Source: Actinopolymorpha pittospori (GTDB lineage Bacteria > Actinomycetota > Actinomycetes > Propionibacteriales > Actinopolymorphaceae). Taken from it: a stretch of 64,000 nucleotides of DNA. Below are positions 63,136 through 64,000 of the stretch, piece by piece. The notes beneath the pieces are model-generated. The model was not told where the DNA came from. It did not search any database and worked only from the letters and a program-made list of their open reading frames with translations. The DNA lies in assembly GCF_014873875.1 (NCBI RefSeq), contig NZ_JADBEM010000001.1:2976001-3040000 (forward strand). Direction: 5' to 3'. The number at the start of each line of letters is the position of its first letter. The first letter of the stretch is position 1. Position numbers and translations under genes: made by a program.

Positions 63136-64000
63136 GCTCGTCCACGAGGGCGGCGGGATCTGGACTCCGTTCCTATCTCGCCGCTCATCCCCTCGCGAGC
63201 TACGCCGTCCGCAGAATCGGGCTCTACCTGGTCGAACTCTGGGGCGCTGTGACGGTCGCCTTCTTCTTCTTCCGGATGATCCCGGGCGACCCGATCCAGA
63301 CCTTCATCCAGACCCTGCAGCAGAACTACGTGTACAACACGCAGGCCAGCGCCGAGGTGATCGCGCGCTACCGCTCGGAGTTCGGTCTGGACGGCAACAT
63401 CTTCTCGCAGTACTTCCACTACATGTACAAGGTCCTGGTCGAGCACGACCTCGGGCCCTCCCTGCTCAACTACCCGACGCCGGCGCAGGACGTCATCATG
63501 CGGGCGCTGCCCTGGACCGTGGGTCTGCTCGGTCTGTCGGCGGTACTGGCGTGGGTGTTCGGGTTGCTGGCGGGGGCTCTGGCCGGCTGGCGCCGGGGCC
63601 GGCCGGGCGCCGACCTGGTGACGAACCTGTCGATCGCCCTGTCACACGTGCCGTACTACTTCCTGGCGCTGATCCTCACCTTCATCTTCGCCTACCAGCT
63701 GGCGTGGCTACCGGCCCGGTCGGCGTACGACGCGAGACTCTCGCCCGGGTTCACGCCGGAGTTCATCGTGAGCCTGCTGAGGTACGGGCTGTTGCCGAGC
63801 ATGTCGATCGTCGTCATCGGTGTCTTCAGCTGGCTGCTGTCCACCCGGATGCTGATGGTGCCGGTGCTCGGCGAGGACTACCTCACCTACGCCCAGGCGA
63901 AGGGGCTGCGCCCGCGCCGGATCCTGACGCGATACGCGCTCCGCAACTGCTACCTGCCCCAGGTCACGGCGTTCGGCATCTCCCTGGGTTTCATCTTCAA
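63132..64000 (+). CDS. Peptide ABC permease (DppB type), partial at window end
   Basis: The first 289 residues of a DppB-type permease that runs off the window. After a polar 25-residue N-terminus comes YAVRRIGLYLVELWGAVTVA, then PGDPIQTF in the extracellular loop. Further membrane segments follow, and the cytosolic loop GEDYLTYAQAKGLRPRRILT matches the DppB at 16684-17688 (GEDYITFADAKGLRPRRIFL). The ATG overlaps the binding-protein stop (ATGA). A DppC permease and ATPases probably follow outside the window. Confidence 0.92.
   Translation, partial: MSSSTRAAGSGLRSYLAAHPLASYAVRRIGLYLVELWGAVTVAFFFFRMIPGDPIQTFIQTLQQNYVYNTQASAEVIARYRSEFGLDGNIFSQYFHYMYKVLVEHDLGPSLLNYPTPAQDVIMRALPWTVGLLGLSAVLAWVFGLLAGALAGWRRGRPGADLVTNLSIALSHVPYYFLALILTFIFAYQLAWLPARSAYDARLSPGFTPEFIVSLLRYGLLPSMSIVVIGVFSWLLSTRMLMVPVLGEDYLTYAQAKGLRPRRILTRYALRNCYLPQVTAFGISLGFIF

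Overview
The window is about 64 kb of chromosomal DNA with very high G+C (roughly 70% by eye), strong G/C bias at third codon positions, many GTG/TTG starts and G-rich ribosome binding sites. Gene content points to an actinomycete: FbiC (F420 biosynthesis), a hopanoid operon, a PknB-type kinase, LytR-CpsA-Psr and GAF-ANTAR proteins, DUF6458- and 13E12/DUF222-type proteins, and Tat-exported solute-binding lipoproteins. A member of the Propionibacteriales (Actinopolymorpha/Kribbella-like) is my best guess, but this is an inference from gene repertoire only. I see no rRNA, tRNA or CRISPR array.

Layout. 0-5 kb: a hypothetical gene, an HxlR regulator divergent from a drug-efflux MFS gene with paired operators, and a GH13 glucosidase with odd base skew. 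5-9 kb: fbiC and ribA, translationally coupled. 9-14 kb: a solitary IS1634-like transposase with a 15-bp repeat inside it, a TetR/membrane-protein pair and an LCP glycopolymer ligase. 14-20 kb: a complete five-gene Opp/Dpp-type peptide ABC operon on the minus strand. 20-25 kb: a Tat-exported alpha/beta hydrolase, a PhyH dioxygenase, a frameshifted family-5 binding protein and a flavin monooxygenase. 26-28.5 kb: an ArsR-like regulator with a three-site operator array and an ABC exporter. 28.6-35.7 kb: a membrane protein, a Ser/Thr kinase, an M23 peptidase, a family-A DNA polymerase, Dps and a DUF6458 protein. 35.7-39 kb: a CUT1 sugar ABC operon with a LacI-type operator in its promoter. 39-45 kb: an SDR, a 13E12 HNH protein, and a DUF4097 / DrrAB-like exporter operon divergent from a two-HTH regulator. 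45-54 kb: a seven-gene hopanoid operon. 54-60.6 kb: a MurJ-family flippase and HAMP-less histidine kinase, a divergent response regulator, two tandem CofE-like paralogues and a GAF-ANTAR protein. 61-64 kb: the start of a third Opp/Dpp-type system, cut by the window edge.

How parts work together. The hopanoid operon goes from polyprenyl diphosphates to adenosylhopane: HpnC/D/E make squalene, Shc cyclises it, HpnH adds adenosine and HpnG removes adenine. HpnG is fused to IspH, the last enzyme of the MEP pathway, so precursor supply and side-chain maturation sit in one polypeptide. FbiC uses a riboflavin-pathway intermediate, and RibA, encoded in the same transcript, starts that pathway. The most unusual block is 54.1-59.7 kb: a two-component system with a kinase lacking HAMP is flanked by a lipid-flippase gene and by two tandem F420-ligase-like genes. 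Each of those genes is preceded by an identical 14-bp element. This is the best candidate for an undescribed system in the window.
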